Counted from the stretch's first letter, positions 35,397 to 49,297 are shown. The stretch: DNA of 64,000 bases from Cladobotryum mycophilum (GCA_036429605.1 CM071591.1:4898001-4962000), one strand, 5' to 3'. The notes: generated by a model from the letters alone, not told the origin. Numbers and translations: made by a program.

Positions 35397-37638
35397 TCAT
35401 CGCCCTGCCCCTGCAATCCGCGCATCCACCCTCTCCAACAGTCCCGGGGCAACATGCTCCGGCAGTATGAGCTTCCTCATGGCACTCGACAGAATGCGCA
35501 GGAAATTGACCCACTGCAAGCTGACCTCCCCATTGCGGTCCAGCATCCGGAGGCAGACCTGAATGGCCGTGGCCATGGGCCAAGCCAGGAACCGGTCCAG
35601 CTGCTCGAAGCCCGCGAGGGCGTGGCCCGTCAGGCTTTGGCCCATCTGGATCGCCGTGACAATGTCCGTAGCAGCCATCATGCATTTTGCCGCTGAATTG
35701 GTGGGCACATTGGCTGGCCATTGCCCATTCTCAATCCTGACCAGGGCGGCGTCGTGCAGGATGATCTCGACGGCATCCAGGTTGATGCGCATCACCAACG
35801 ACAGCTGCTCACTGCGGTTGGCCCCGGTCATGTGCGCCGACAAGAGAGTGTAGCGACAGTGATCAATCGCCTTGGTAATGGCAAACTGGATGTCGCCGAA
35901 ATTGTACGACGCCTGGGTAGACGAAGCCTTGAGGTGATCGGCGCAGCGTCGGTGGAGAGTAATCATGATGACCGTTGCGGCAAAGGGCGATGTAGGGGGG
36001 ACTTCCAAAGTCTCAAAGACGTGTCTTATTGAGGGCATGCTGCCGTCAAATGCGAAGCCGGTATATTCGCTTGGGTTGGGAAGGGGTATATGGTTCTAGG
36101 TTGGTAGATGAGGTTAGAGGGCATGATGCTCAAAGGGAGTGGGGTGAGGGTGAATCTGTTTCTCACCATGTTGTCGAACCCAAAGGTAGTTTGTGATTCA
36201 AGACTTGTAAAAACATCAAACATGTAGAGCAGCCAAAAGGTGCGGCGATTTTCCTCCTCCACAGCCGAGCTCATGGGTTCAGGCATCGGCGTCCGCAGAC
36301 CCCATCGAGAACCGATGCCTGGATTGCTCGGCCCTCTGTCCAGGCCCATCACCCTGGCTATCCTGATGGCTCGCCCCAGTGTGATGTAGGCCCTGGCAAA
36401 GTTTGGCCGCTTCAGCTCATAGAGCGTAAGAACGGCGGCTGCCTGTAGGATGTTGATGCTTATGAGCGAATCGCCGCTCTCGTGCCTCTCGCAGATGTCC
36501 AGAAGAATCCGGCCCTGCTCATAGTATTGGTCGGCATAGCATCTAAATTCAGGCGCCGAGAGGGCGGCCAGCGCGCTGATGGAGTGAGATAGAGTCTGCA
36601 CTTCAACCGATGGAAATTGATGTAATAACTCATTTTGGAAGCGAGTTTTGTTGACGACGGGCATGACGGGATAGAAGACATCAAAGAATTGATTATGCCT
36701 ACCTCAATTAAATAAGGTGGACATTGTAAGCTGCGTGATGGGGTATGACTTACAGCAGTGTTGTGATATCAGCCGATATACAGGGCACAAACTGGCTTGT
36801 TGGGTCGAAAACAATGGAATTCGGGTCAAAGGGCTGGCCTCCATCTGGGAGTGTCTCCTTCATGAGAAGATCGTCCGGCGCACACACTGCAGGAGTGTCA
36901 AAGGACTGGAAGCCAGACACATCCAGGCTCGTCTGGTTAGACCTAAGATTGATAGTCATCAGCTTAACCGTCGAGAGCAGTAGAGGCCTCTGCGTTATCT
37001 TACCATCCAGTAACACTCTGTTGGACCATCACTTGCTCCGGTATCACACCAGCACCAGGCGTCTGCAATCCATGTATTACCATGTTGCCCGGTGGTGCAC
37101 TCCACTGTAGCGGCGACACATTGCTTGATGAGCCCATCACCGCAGGCGGAGCTGCAAATGTCGGTCCCATATCTGTACCCGCCCGTTGCATCGCGGGCTG
37201 CTGGTGATGACTCGGTGGCATCATCATATGATTGGAGGTGGCCAATTTAGGCCCTCCTTGTTCTGCTGTGGAGCATAATGAAGATTAGTTCCAGACTATA
37301 TCTATAGATAAGCCTATGGCAGCGGCATCTCACTACCTACCTATGGTACTGATCCGATTGTCAAACGTCATGGGAGCCCGCGACATGTCCGTCTGGAACG
37401 TAGGCTTCGCATGATTAGAGTAATAGCACGGCAGGCACATCTTGGCGCATCTGCTGCACTGGGGATCGTTACGATCGCATCGGGTCTTGTGTACACGGCA
37501 TTCTTCGCAGGACAGACGCTGGACAGATGAGGGGGTCGGCTCACTCCGTGCCTGTCCAGTGCTATGGCTGGCTGTACCGGCGGACGATGGAGCTGGCGTA
37601 TTTTTCGCCACGGTAGCGCTCATGTTGTTCAAGTTCAT
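35397..37638 (-). CDS. Zn2Cys6 fungal transcription factor (about 659 aa)
   Basis: Five exons: 37341..37638, 37004..37265, 36754..36942, 36167..36698 and 35397..36095; all junctions keep frame. Start MNLNNMSATVAKN (a second ATG lies at 37623). Residues ~44-71 form the binuclear zinc cluster C-X2-C-X6-C-X6-C-X2-C-X6-C (CEECRVHKTRC, CSRCAKMCLPC), with one additional Cys. The middle region carries the fungal-specific transcription factor domain (HNQFFDVFYPVMPVVNK; RTFWLLYMFDVFTSLESQTT). The C-terminal half is helical (AITKAIDHCRYTLL, LDRFLAWPMATAIQVCLRML). It acts in the nucleus and normally binds CGG-containing sites. It is the nearest regulator to the PKS locus, about 5 kb away across a tRNA, so a cluster role is possible but not shown. 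Confidence 0.9.
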
Positions 37639-40600
37639 CTGCCCGTATGTCTTGGTCTTTATCCTTGCTGGAAGCAGACGGGTCGTTGCACAGTAAATGG
37701 GGAGGTTTGAATGTTCAGGTTACATGTCCGTGAGAACCGGCTCCCCCAAGGTTCTAATACACGGCTCTGTAGACAGGCACGTGGTCTGGGAGGGGTCGTC
37801 GACCTGCATGTAATCACATTCCGTACGCGTACGGCTGCCAAGTTGCATCCATTTTTGTTTCAAATTTCTTTCAAAATCTTGATTATTCGCGATACGTTAC
37901 GCTTGTTATGAGACCTTTGCCCATTCTAATGTTCTTGCGCTGCACACCTCGCCAAGGAATACGCCCATCTAGATCTAGGCGACCTTTTGGGGGGGGGGGG
38001 GGGGTTCTGCACCACAGGCACACACGACGTACCTATCGACGCGCCCATGCTCTGTCCTTCTCGTGTCTTGTCGGACAGAAATCGGTAGCAAAGATTCAGA
38101 ACCCTTGGAGATGACGCGGGTTGATGTGTTTCTACAGAGCCTGACTCGTCCCGGCCTACAGGGGCCGAAATACGGACGGTCAGTAGAGCAGAGATGCATG
38201 CCAACAACATTCTCTAATGCACAATCGGATCCTGTTTTGCGCACCAGACTTATACGAGCCTTTGATATATTATGCCATTGGTGCATAAAAAAGCGATTTT
38301 GTGACCTACAGAGATGCTGTGCCTAATGTCTCAGGGCCAGTCGTTGTAGCCAAGTGATCTGCTCTACCGACAAGGCCAAGTCGATTGAGGACTGTATCAT
38401 GACTGACAGAAACACACACGGTTGATTAGAACCAATGTCCTCCGATGAATACTGCAAATACCACAAAAAGACGTGGTAATAGATGCATGGGCCCAAATGT
38501 CCCCTGCCTGTCCCGGGTAACCCTTTTCGAATCTAACAGATGCCTCTGAGATCTTGATCCATACCGATCCAGAACAGGGCTTTGTAAATTGGCCAGTCCC
38601 AGGTAGTAGGAATAATAATGGGGTCAACCATCTGATCACACGCATATGATTTAGGAAAACAACAAGAACGGACGTGCAGAACGCCGTAGCATAAGCACAT
38701 AATAATGGCACAACAACGGATCAAAAACGAATCGAATAAAGGTCTAAAGTTGACTGCTCCATCATACAATAACCGTATGCTTCTTCGTATCCTTGGGCCC
38801 GTCCCAGCATTCCATTTCCCAGTGCCCTAACTAGAGAACCTAGAAGCTACGATTTCCCCCCATGGCCCAGCCCAACAGCTCCATCACACTGGCTCAAGGC
38901 CATGAACAGAAAACATCTAGATCAGCCTAGTCCACGCTAGACAAGTACGGAAGATGTGGTATGAAGTTGCAGGAGGCGGAGGCTACGTTGAATTGTCTGC
39001 AGATGCTGTCATGTTCAGCCAAGAGGCAGTCTACTATCCCCCAACTGTCACCAAGTCTTTCCCTACCATCTTAGAGCCGTTGCATCGTCGTCAACACCCG
39101 TTTTAAACCCACGTGGCGGTGGTGCTTACTTTATGCACGTATGGGACGTATCGTGTATGGCACCATGTCACCCAACGGATACAACCGAATGCTTCAGAGG
39201 GTGGCGGCAGCACGATGTGACCTTATCGGACAGCTTTATGCCCTTTTTAGTAGAGTGGCACAGTAGTCAGGCAGTGGACTATATGGGTGGAGCAGCAGAT
39301 CAATCAACCTCCCGCATTTCCTCTTCTCTCCACATTGATGATAGCTGAAATCCCATGGATGACTAGACCGAGACTATTCAACGGCATCGCAGGGATACCC
39401 CAAGCCTTTCCCCAGCCATGGATCCCTTGCTCTGCTGTTATTCCCGTTGTATGGCGGAAACCGAGACGTCAGACATGACACAACGGCGCCATCGGGATGC
39501 AACTTCGAATCGGAAGCGCCTCGAAAGGAGCTTGGGCCGACAGCAGACACCATGCATGCATACCAGTGATACCACACCGATCATGACCAACTTTGTGATG
39601 CAAGATTTGTAATTTCCTTATAAAGCAGACCTCCACTACTCTATTAAAAAGTCGAGAAAAAGGAGCAAAGGCTTTGTTTCGCATCAAGCTGTGCCTCCTC
39701 CCGTCAGCTAACGGCATCATCTGCCAGCAACCGCATTGAGATCAGCAATACGACACTGGAATGGAATCAACCGGGAATAAATAAACTCTGCTCTCTGCCA
39801 TGTACGGGCTTTTGCGATCGTCCTGCCATAAAGATGTAGTAGAGCACAGTTGGCTTGGGCGTAGAGCAGTCATACACTGGGATACGAGAAGGGCATTGTC
39901 TCTGCCATGCCATCGCATTACTCCTCATCAAATCCACATGGGAAATATATGGACTGTGAAATGAGACCACAAGTCAAGACTCTGCGACAAAGATGACACC
40001 AAGGCACAATGAGCTGACAAAAGTCTACGCTCATAGATCCGCGGTAGTACTGTGAGGAGTGAGCCCTGACTTTTGTCATCAAACTGCATCAGGGCTTCAT
40101 TAACTTATACGACACTTTAACCTTTAAGAAGAAACATTAAAGTACTCTCTTATCTTCCCTTATCACGATAATATTCTCTACCAAGCCCACGCGGAAGTAA
40201 GTACATGGACTGGGAATAGGACACGAGTGGTCCAGGTCGAGCAATCAGGACCCTGGTGACTTACTCTACACTTCAGCTTCCGAGCAGAAACATCAAACCT
40301 CACCATCATCAGAGAGAACAAAACATTATTATGACCTCCATGTATTAAGGTGAAAGTATTATAGTTTACACAGTTACCACATCCCAATTCCCAATTCCCA
40401 ATCCCTAGGAGTTACAAAAGAAAAGAAAAACCCCTAATTTCTCATCAAAGATCAGACCCTCAGACCCGTCTCCGCAGTTGCTTCTCATATCCATCCCGTC
40501 ATATCCCTTTACGACAAAGAAAAAGAAAACCCATGGGAAGTGATCCCCGAATGACTTGCTCTAAGTTGCTGTTTGTTTCCATAATCCAAAGGGACTATTA

Positions 40601-40757
40601 CCCACCCCTAACCCTGTTTTCCTTTTTCCCGTTCTCAAGTAGAACTTCCGTACTCCAACGCTGAATGACCAATTGCCCGTTGTCTCTCTCTCCCTCTTCT
40701 TTTTTTTATGTGTCTTTCTCTCTCTCTCCAAAACATATGTATTCAAGAAAAAGAGTT
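37639..40757. other. 3.1-kb intergenic region
   Basis: Promoter side of the Zn2Cys6 gene and 3' side of the GMC-hydrolase gene. Contains G16 at 37989-38004 and TC-rich sequence near 40680-40730. No supported gene. Confidence 0.5.
37989..38004. repeat. Poly-G tract (16 G)
   Basis: Uninterrupted G16, 350 bp upstream of the Zn2Cys6 start; one of several long G/C homopolymers in this window. Confidence 0.9.
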
Positions 40758-43700
40758 TCACATCTCGCCAGATTCAATAATGCGTGCAAATCGATCGCTC
40801 GGCTGTCGGAAGCGATACGCCTCTCCGCGAACCACCCGATCAACCTCCTCGCGCACAAAGGGGAACACGTCGCGCCAGGCGTTTCGTCCCATCCAGCAGT
40901 CCAGATGTCCGTATCCGGGGACCACCCGCCTGCGGTACTGAATGCCGCCGCCTCGCATGCCGGCCGACATGCCAAATGTGTCGCAGAGATGCTCGTAGGT
41001 CCTCTCGGTTGCTTCGGGAGAAAGCACCGCGCTGTCGCCGCCCACGAACAAGAGGAAGGGTATGCCGCGGAGGCGCTGCACGTTGCGAGGTGTGGTGAGT
41101 TCCTCGTGCGCCGGGGCGTTGGTGCTCACTTGTCCACGACTGCCCATGCGCTTCAGCAGGCTCATCAGGGTCATGCTCGCGCCGCCAAAGAACTTGTCAA
41201 TGTTGCGGTGCGTCGCCTCGTTGAGGTTGTGATGGCTCCAGCAGCGACCGAAGAGGAGCGTGGTTCGATGACAGGCTGCATTGTTGCACAGCTCGTGCCG
41301 TTCTATGGGGTAGAAGCGCAGCAATTGGTTCATCGTCTGTTGCATAAAGGTGTCTTGCGTGGATGTGCTGCACTCGAACCAGTTGCCTATGAGCGTGCGG
41401 TAGATTGAGTCCACGGCAATGGGCGAGGTGGCCTTTGCCATGTTGATGGGGGCCCAGATGGGGTTCATAAAAACTTGGCTGGCAGTGACGCCGAGGATCC
41501 AGTCCGAGGGGATGGTTCCATCCAGCAGGCCACAGGAAAAGGCGACGGATCCCATGCAGTGTGCGACAGTGTAAATCTTCTTCTCTCCATACATTCGGCG
41601 AATGCGTTCGAGACATGCCTTGATATCCAGTCTAGCATCGTAGGTCGTCCACTGCTGACCGTTGGTCGATCTCAGTTGGCCGATGCGGTGCACCGTGACA
41701 AAGACACGATATCCAGCTCGTGTAAAGTAGTTGATTGCGTTGAAAGAGATGGTCGGCAGTGAGAAGATTTGGTGATCCACAGAGGCGCCGGGAATCATGA
41801 AGAGGTTCTCAATCTTGACCGGGTTGCCCTGTGCATCGACACCAACGGCGCTTGGGCTGGGTTCCCACATGTGCATCTCCGTGCGAACGCCGTCATTGGC
41901 GACGACAATGTACGATTGCATGGGTGGCGTGTAGTTGGCATAGGTCTGGTATGCTGAAACAGGATACTGCAGCGGTGCCAGAGGCGCAAGCATAAAGGAA
42001 AGCGACTTGAGCGTAAAGAAGGAAACAAAGTTAGCAACCTTGAGTGCCTTTTCCAAAAGATGATTACCCATCGGGGTCAGGGTGAGGACCTCGGACAGCA
42101 AGTCCATGGGTCGCAGATGCAAGATTCCGCATGCAACCGCCCGCTGGCCGTGCACAGTCTGCGTGTTCTCGAATGCAGCAGTGCCGTTGGCTCCCTTTCG
42201 ACGAACCATGTCGGTCCAGCCGTTATCGTCCAGCTGTTTTGTCTTGATGGGTGATTTCGGTGGACCAGACTCCGTGATGCTGATGTAGAGCGTAGTGGTC
42301 GAGTACCACAGCTGACGCGGATCTAGCGTGACGGACGAGTCAACGATTTTGTAACCGTGGAAGTGAAGGCGGCGGCCATTAACTCCAACCATGTCACATT
42401 CATACGTAAGTCTGCTCGTGCCAGTCGCAGAGTCGTCTGGCTTGAAGAGGCCAAAGTCACCCCGTAGCGCCATGAACGGTGAGCCCTTGATGGCTGGGCA
42501 GACGAAGGTACCTGTAAGGATGCCGGTGGATCCATCGTCGTTGAGCATCACATCTGGGTCCAGGAGAGCGACGTTGACGAAGAAGCGTGCAGATTGGCCT
42601 CGGCTTCTGCCTGTGCGAAAGGCGAGCTCATATGTACTCTTCTCATCTGCTTTTCCGTTGGAAGAAGATCCCTTGTGGATGAAGCCAGAGAGAAGCTCTG
42701 CGAAATCGATTCTGTTGACCTTGAAGATTTCGGCTTCGCGCATGAGGTTCTCGACAGTCTTGAGTCGTTCCTCGTCATCTGAGAAGCCTGCCTTGGTAGT
42801 AGGCTGACGTGTAATTATCATGTGTGATTTCGGTCGATGCGCTGGTTCGCCGTGCAAATCCAAAATGTCATTCTTTTCTTTGCTGATGACCAGGTTGTTA
42901 CGCCTGGCATAGTGTGCAACTGCTCGCTCAGCCAGAGCTGCGATTGTGGCCAGGGGATTAACGCCAATTGCGGCAGGGATAAGAGAGCCGTCGGTAACAA
43001 TGAGGCCGGGATAGGTTTCTATTGTATCATTGCCCTTGAAGACTTGGCCAATGTGATTTGTTACACCATGTGCGCCGTTGTTATCCCAAGACATATTTGC
43101 TCCTCTGTCGAAGATGTTAGCATCTCTGGTCCAATCTCGCACGACAAACAGTCGGCGGTGTGTCTTACCCAAGGGGATGAGCAGTAATCTGCTGTTGACC
43201 CATCGTCGCATAGAATGGGCTCTGAACTAGTGTTCCTCCTACGGCAGCCGTGGCTTTTGCAAGTAGGGCATTGAGTTCCTTGACTCGGTCACTTCGACCA
43301 ACACCTGCAAACTCCAACACCGGCTTGTCATTCTTCAGACTAAGCGTTGCTTGGCTGCCTAAGTCTTGTTGTCAGTGATGCTCCCCTCTAACTTGGGATG
43401 GAGAAAAAGCTTACCATCATGGGACATGACTAGGAAGACCTGTGTCTTTTCAACAGCACCTGTTGGAACATAGGGGCCGAGAAGTCTGCTCTTCCACCTG
43501 TCCATTGCTTCTTGAGCTCGTCCGAGCAGAGACGTGCCAGAGGTCTGATGGTTGCCTGGCATGATATCCATCATGACTTGCAAAAAGTCGACAAAGGCCT
43601 GAGGAATAGCTCCCTCCTGAATGACGAAGCCATCCAATGGATTCTCGTGTCCCTTTCTGTGATCAATGACACCGGTGATGGTTGGGCCAACAGGGTTGGT

Positions 43701-45226
43701 TGGGCAAGGAAAAGCTCTGCCGATGGCGTTGACCTCAGTGTCTGTGTTGTATCTGCGACGGATCGTTAGCCTCGGTATTGTCAAGGAACATCAGCCAGAA
43801 TACTTACCCAAATGCCAACATGTCGCCATTGCCGCTCATGCCTTGGCCCACGCAGTCGCTCATCTCCAGGCCCATCTCCTTGCTCCTGAGAAGAATCTCG
43901 GTAGTTCCAATCGCTCCGGCGCCAAGGAAGACGGCTTTCTTTGCATGCACCCACAGCAGGTCCTCTTGCACATTGTCTTGGAATCGGCCGCGGTTATGCC
44001 CGTGCCAGGAGAAGTAGATGAGGTAGCCACCGCCTCGCTCCTCTCGCACCTTTTCGATGTAGCGGACCTCGCACTCGCAGAACATTTCTGCTCCCCAGTT
44101 CCACGCATCGGCGAGGTATGTCACCAATGTTGTTGTCTTGGATCCATCATTGACGCCCATGGCATCTTGGCCGGTCAGTGTCGAAGCCGACATGTTGACC
44201 CCGCAGCTATTTGGTCCCGATTGGAAGCGAGTAGTCTGAGGGACTTTGTAGAAGCGATCACCCATGCCCAGAACCTTTGCTTGGCGCTTGAAGACCTCCA
44301 TCTTCTTGAGTTTGGGCCAATGGTCGGGGTACGGTTCGGGCTCAAGTACGTCCTTTACTGCTTGGTAGTCTGAGATGGAGTTAGAGTCAATTCTAATTGC
44401 CTCAATAGGGGCGATGAGTTTGGTTCAAAACTTACACTTGTCAAGCTCATGTGGATTATTTCGAATCTCAGGGGGCCAAAAGTCCATGGATAGGAGTCTT
44501 TCATCGGCCTCGAGGAAGACGTTGGCGTTGATCAAGCTAGTGCCTCCAAGGCCTAATTCACCATGGAGGTTAGTAATGTCTTGATGCAGAGCATTACAGC
44601 GCAGGGTACTTACCGTTACCGACGATGGCGTTTTGGTCTCGTCCGAATATGAGATGATATAGACCCGTTGGGTTACCTCCATCGACGGAGCTTCCCTCTG
44701 ATGATCCAGTGGTGAATTCACCAGAGAAGTGAGACTCTTCGGCTAGTTCTTGAGACGTGGTGGGATATTCTCCTGGCCATTTCTCTTGACCTCGTTCGAG
44801 GACACAGACGGACTCGCCTGCTCGAGCCATTCTAGAGGCAGCAACGGCACCGCCATAGCCAGAGCCAATGACAACGCAGTCATAGGATGTGCGAAGAAGC
44901 TCAACTGGCTTTGAGATGCGTGGGAAGGACTTTGTTTGGATGCTCTCTTGTTCAACAGGGGGTTGGGGAAGCTGAGAGTTGGGAAGCTCAGAGTCGCAGA
45001 CATCATAGTCCCTGTCTTCGTCTTCAGAGTCAATAGAAGTAGGGGTCAAGCATCTCTCCTCAAGGTCAACTGGGGTGTACTCGGGCTCTGCTGAGCTAGA
45101 CTTGTGTGATGCCTCAGAGGATGAAGCGGTGTCATCCTCGATGTTGTCTTGATCTTGGAACCGTAGGATGGGAAACTTGAGGGGTAGGGAGTACTCGGGT
45201 ACGGAAGGCTTTTGGACTCTCGTCAT
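40758..45226 (-). CDS. Fusion: GMC/cholesterol-oxidase-like flavoprotein plus alpha/beta-hydrolase (1388 aa)
   Basis: Six exons: 44614..45226, 44436..44552, 43808..44369, 43415..43752, 43169..43358 and 40758..43104. Every splice keeps frame; the first ATG (MTRVQKPSVPEYS) is at 45226. An acidic, Ser-rich N-terminal 100 residues precede the FAD site CVVIGSGYGGAVAASRMARA (GxGxxG, 121-126). Further flavoprotein motifs are GLGGTSLINANVF, FLGAGAIGTTEILLRS, ATMGQQQITAHPLGG and VTDGSLIPAAIGVNP; together they resemble cholesterol-oxidase-class GMC enzymes. From ~1030 onward lies an alpha/beta-hydrolase domain. Its nucleophile elbow reads VAHCMGS with Cys (~1123) instead of Ser; likely acid GGDS (~1297) and base GYGHLD (~1340) follow. 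The protein could oxidise a sterol-like alcohol and then hydrolyse a product (inference). No signal peptide is visible. Confidence 0.9.
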
Positions 45227-46391
45227 GTTGGACGTTGGGGTTTTCGTGGAGAGAGCCACGACTCGGGGACGGGGTTCCAGGGATCAAGAGAATTAGGAAG
45301 TGGGCAAAGAGTGTGAAGAAGGTTGGAGATCCGCAACAACCGTCCGTCAGGCAGAGCCAACAGCAAACGGGTGCAGATCGCGGATACCCGTGGGTCCTTT
45401 TTAGTTGAAGAATGTTTGTGTAGATATGCAAGGTCGTGGAGACAGACTAGTGCTTCTTGTTGTTGGCTTGAGGTAGAGAGAAAGAAGGCTGTTTGCTGTG
45501 TTGGTTGACCACGATGAAAACTCAAAGAGAGGGGGAGGGTGTGCTTTTCAATCTCGAGCCAAGTCTTCCTCGGGAGTGCCGACTCGACGGGCCATTTGAG
45601 GTTGATGCCGTGGGATAGGATCAAAGCTCAGCAAAGCAAAGCAAGGGATGAACGATGATGAGGAGGAGGAGGGATCAGATGCGGCAAAGCAAAGGTATGT
45701 GGAGTTGTTCTAGACTGAAGGCAAGGTAGCAAGGCTGTTGAGGCAAAGGCAAGGTTGAAGAAGAAGAGGGGAGTGCAAGATTCGTTGTTGTCACGGGAGT
45801 GAAGAGAAATCCAAGCTAGTAGGTAGTCTTGGTCGGTAGGGCAAAGTGAATTCAATATCCGTTTGTCGTTGTGTTTTGATGGACTGCCAATAGCTAGAGG
45901 GGTGGTTGTAGCAACCCATCCATAATAACAACAACAGCAACGCAGTGCTAGGCACCCACTCGACTGACTGCACGCACCACAGTGCACTGCACTGATAGGA
46001 CAGTAGCCTCCACCCCCCAAGACGATGAACGTCCTCCAACTTCCTTCAATCATGCGCCGCTTGATTATGATTGTGGGTTCAAGAAGAGAAGAGACAAAAA
46101 AGGGAACCGAGAGACTGGATCCAATTCAGGGGTGGACGCAATACACCCACTCGGACATCCATGCACCCACCCATTACCCCCTTCTAGACCTCCACGGATC
46201 CATGAACAGATGATGAGACCCTCCCCCTCCCCCTCCCCCTTCTGTGGGACCCAATGTGGCAACAATTCTCTTGAGACACATGGATGACATGGATTCCATG
46301 TCCGTTCAAGGGAAACGCCTCAGCCTCATTGTGGAGGGATGCGGGTTGAGGAAGAAGAAGAAGAAAAAGAAAAGGCGGGAGGAAGAAGGAT

Positions 46392-46420
46392 GGACGACGA
46401 CGACGACGACGACGACGACT
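46392..46420. repeat. GAC trinucleotide microsatellite
   Basis: Nine or so consecutive GAC/ACG units; in frame it would encode poly-Asp, but no gene context supports translation. Confidence 0.85.
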
Positions 46421-49254
46421 ATGATGAAATTGTTAGTGCTGGATTCCCACCCACTCGTATCCGAAGCGGAAGACGAACCAACAGCCCTGGGCAGGGGGCA
46501 GCCAACAGCCTCGGCCATCCAGGCAGCTGGGGACATGGACCCTCCGTGCATTGTCATTGGCATTGACATTGGCATTGACATTAGAAGTTGATGTGAAGTT
46601 GGGTTCGTTAGGTGAGGTGAGGCTAAGTGTGGGCACAAAAGGCTGAGAGAAGGTGGTGACTAATCATCGGATATGAACCTTCCTGCCTGTGCGGAATCCC
46701 TCGATCCAAACCATTCCAATCCATCCATCCGTCCGTCCTTATGCCCAGGAGGCTAATTGATCCTGCAAGGCAGCGCCGTTGTCAAAACATCGCTAGTACT
46801 CAAAGCAGGTATATCCCGATCCATCATGTCCGGCAGCAAGTCGGTGTATGCTCGTATCTTGACTGAATGGCTGACAGTTGAGTTGTCGCTTAGGGAAACC
46901 GCGCATTGACACTGACAATATGAAGACTTGTCATCCCGTCTTCTTCGTCTCCTTCTTCGTCTTTGTCTTCTTCTTCTTCTTCCTATTTCGCCCGGCAGAC
47001 ATGGATCAGATTGGCCATGATTCATCAGGCGTACATGGAATTTCGACAGTTCGGGTCCATTTCTCTCTCATATGACGACATCCATGGCTTCCCATCCAAC
47101 GTCTGGGTTGCTTGAAGACGCAAGGGCTCTCTAACCACGACCACGTTCTCGGTTCGGCTGAACCCATCCACTCACATGGCATTCCAGCTTCAAAAGGTCG
47201 CACGCATGTAGGCAAGGTTGTAGATGCATGCCATATCGGTCAGAATCTGGGAGCCCTCTTCTCCCCCTGCCTTGCCTTGCCCTCAAGATGTAGATACTCC
47301 ACGTCTCCGCGCTCCCGTGTTCTCTGGGTGGAGGAGAAGACCATACCAGGTCCATGACTCGCTCACCTCGCTCCCCATGAAGCTTATCAAGCCACCCTAC
47401 GCCCTCCAGCCGCTCTTTCATGGTTACGCTGGCAAGGTCTAGCACGCAGCCGTCTCTCTCTCCCCCACGGAATAAGCTCTTAGCCTTGGCGATGGTTTCT
47501 TCTAGGACTGGTCTGCCCCCAAAAAAGACACACGAGTCCAGATCCAGCTGTCACGAGGCTGTTGTCGACGCCCAAATATGACGCGTCTCCCGCGGAAAGG
47601 GAAACGCTAGGTTTTCGTTTTTTTTTCTTTTCTCTCTCGCTCTCACTCTCACGTTCCAAACATTGTTTGCACGAGTTTCCATCTTTTTTGTTTTTTTTTA
47701 CAAGGGACCCCCCTCCCCTTGTCCAATTATGTACGTCTCTGCAAATCATGGATTGGACTTGGAAGTGGAGAAAACGTGGGATCGTGGATTTGAACCCGGG
47801 ATGCCCAGACCACGTTACGGTCCGGGACCAATTCGACAATCGAGAGCAATGACGTCGAAACAACATTGACAATAGGGCGAGAAATCTGTCAGATTGTTTT
47901 GTGGTTGTGGGGATAGTGGATATAGAACCAGGGTGTTTACGGAGTAGGCGTTGCCAGAGTCGGCAGAGACCCAACATGAATGTGGATGTAGATGTGGATT
48001 TGGATGGGGTCTAGTCCAAGGTAAGGCAACACAAGGGGTTAGGGGGAAGAAGAAGCAAACATTCTTCTTCTTCTTTTGTCCCTCCGCTCCGCCTGCCATC
48101 TTGACGATTTTATGCTAACTGTTTCACTTCATCACAAACAAACTGAGTAGGTCTTTTGCCCTGATATCACGCAAGATGAGATCAATTGTCACATTTTCCT
48201 CCTCTACTCCAAGGTAATTAGTATCCATTTTCTTCCGCCTAGACCTACTACTACTAATACTACTACCACCAATCCTCTCACACACGTGCAAAACAATGAG
48301 GAGGGGAGGGAGGGAGGTGACAGGGATCTGATCTACTTGAAAAAAACCAGGTATTCGGTAACCACTGGGCACCTGAGGGTGTCTCGTTTCGTCCCCTTGC
48401 TGATGCTCACCTTCGCTGAGCTCCCGCTGCCGCCCCGGCAATCACAAATCTTTTACAAACCCACACATATCTCCAGGGAAGCTTTGTTCTGATCAGCTCG
48501 ACCAGGGTTGCATTCTTTTTTTCCCGAGTCTTGCGTGTCTCTCCCCTCTCCCTTTCCTTCCCTTCCCTCTCAGAGCAGAAGAAGAGCTCAGAAGTGCGCT
48601 CAGAGCAGAGAGTCAAGGGGGGTCACACACACGAGATGTCACAAACAGAAACCCTGCTCTCGTCACCTCACGAGGCTGAAACCGACTACCCGTCATCATG
48701 GGACCTGTGCGTGATTTTCGCAAAAAGAAAGATGCTCAGCCAGATCCAGAACCTATTCATCATTAATTGGATCATCAAAGACATCCCATGGGTCCATCAG
48801 ATCGCCCTTCCCGGCTACCCAAACATGAAAGACCCTGCACTCCCCCTCCTCTCTCCCTCTCCCACCGGGGACCGTTCGAGACAGAGAAAAACAGACGGTG
48901 CATGTCTGTCAACATCAACGACCGTCATTTCCCTTGCTATCGTAACATTTCTAAACGGCCCTCGAACCGTCTCAGCTTAACGTCACCCTACCTACAGGCA
49001 GGCAGATATAACACATCGTTTTGCTACTACTACCTCACTACCCAAGTGACTGGGTCTTAGACAGTAGCCTCCTCCGTCCAAGGCAGAGGACCTCCTAGGT
49101 CTAGAACAAGGGGTGTGTGTGTGTGCATGCTATATGACCATCCATTACATGTCTTTCTTACCCCTAACGGCGTATCACCATCAGCTGACGAAGAAGGGAT
49201 AGCGTAGCGGTTGGAAACGTAAAGCCCGAAACATGCCGAGTGTTTCTCTGTGTT

Positions 49255-49297
49255 TCTCTCTCTCTCTCTTTCACACACACACACACACACACACACT
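49255..49297. repeat. Compound TC / CA microsatellite
   Basis: A (TC)n run passes directly into a (CA)n run of more than ten units. Confidence 0.85.

Noticed and set aside
40665..41408. 247-aa plus-strand frame opposite the hydrolase domain
   Set aside because: Overlaps conserved hydrolase coding sequence on the other strand; no domain of its own.
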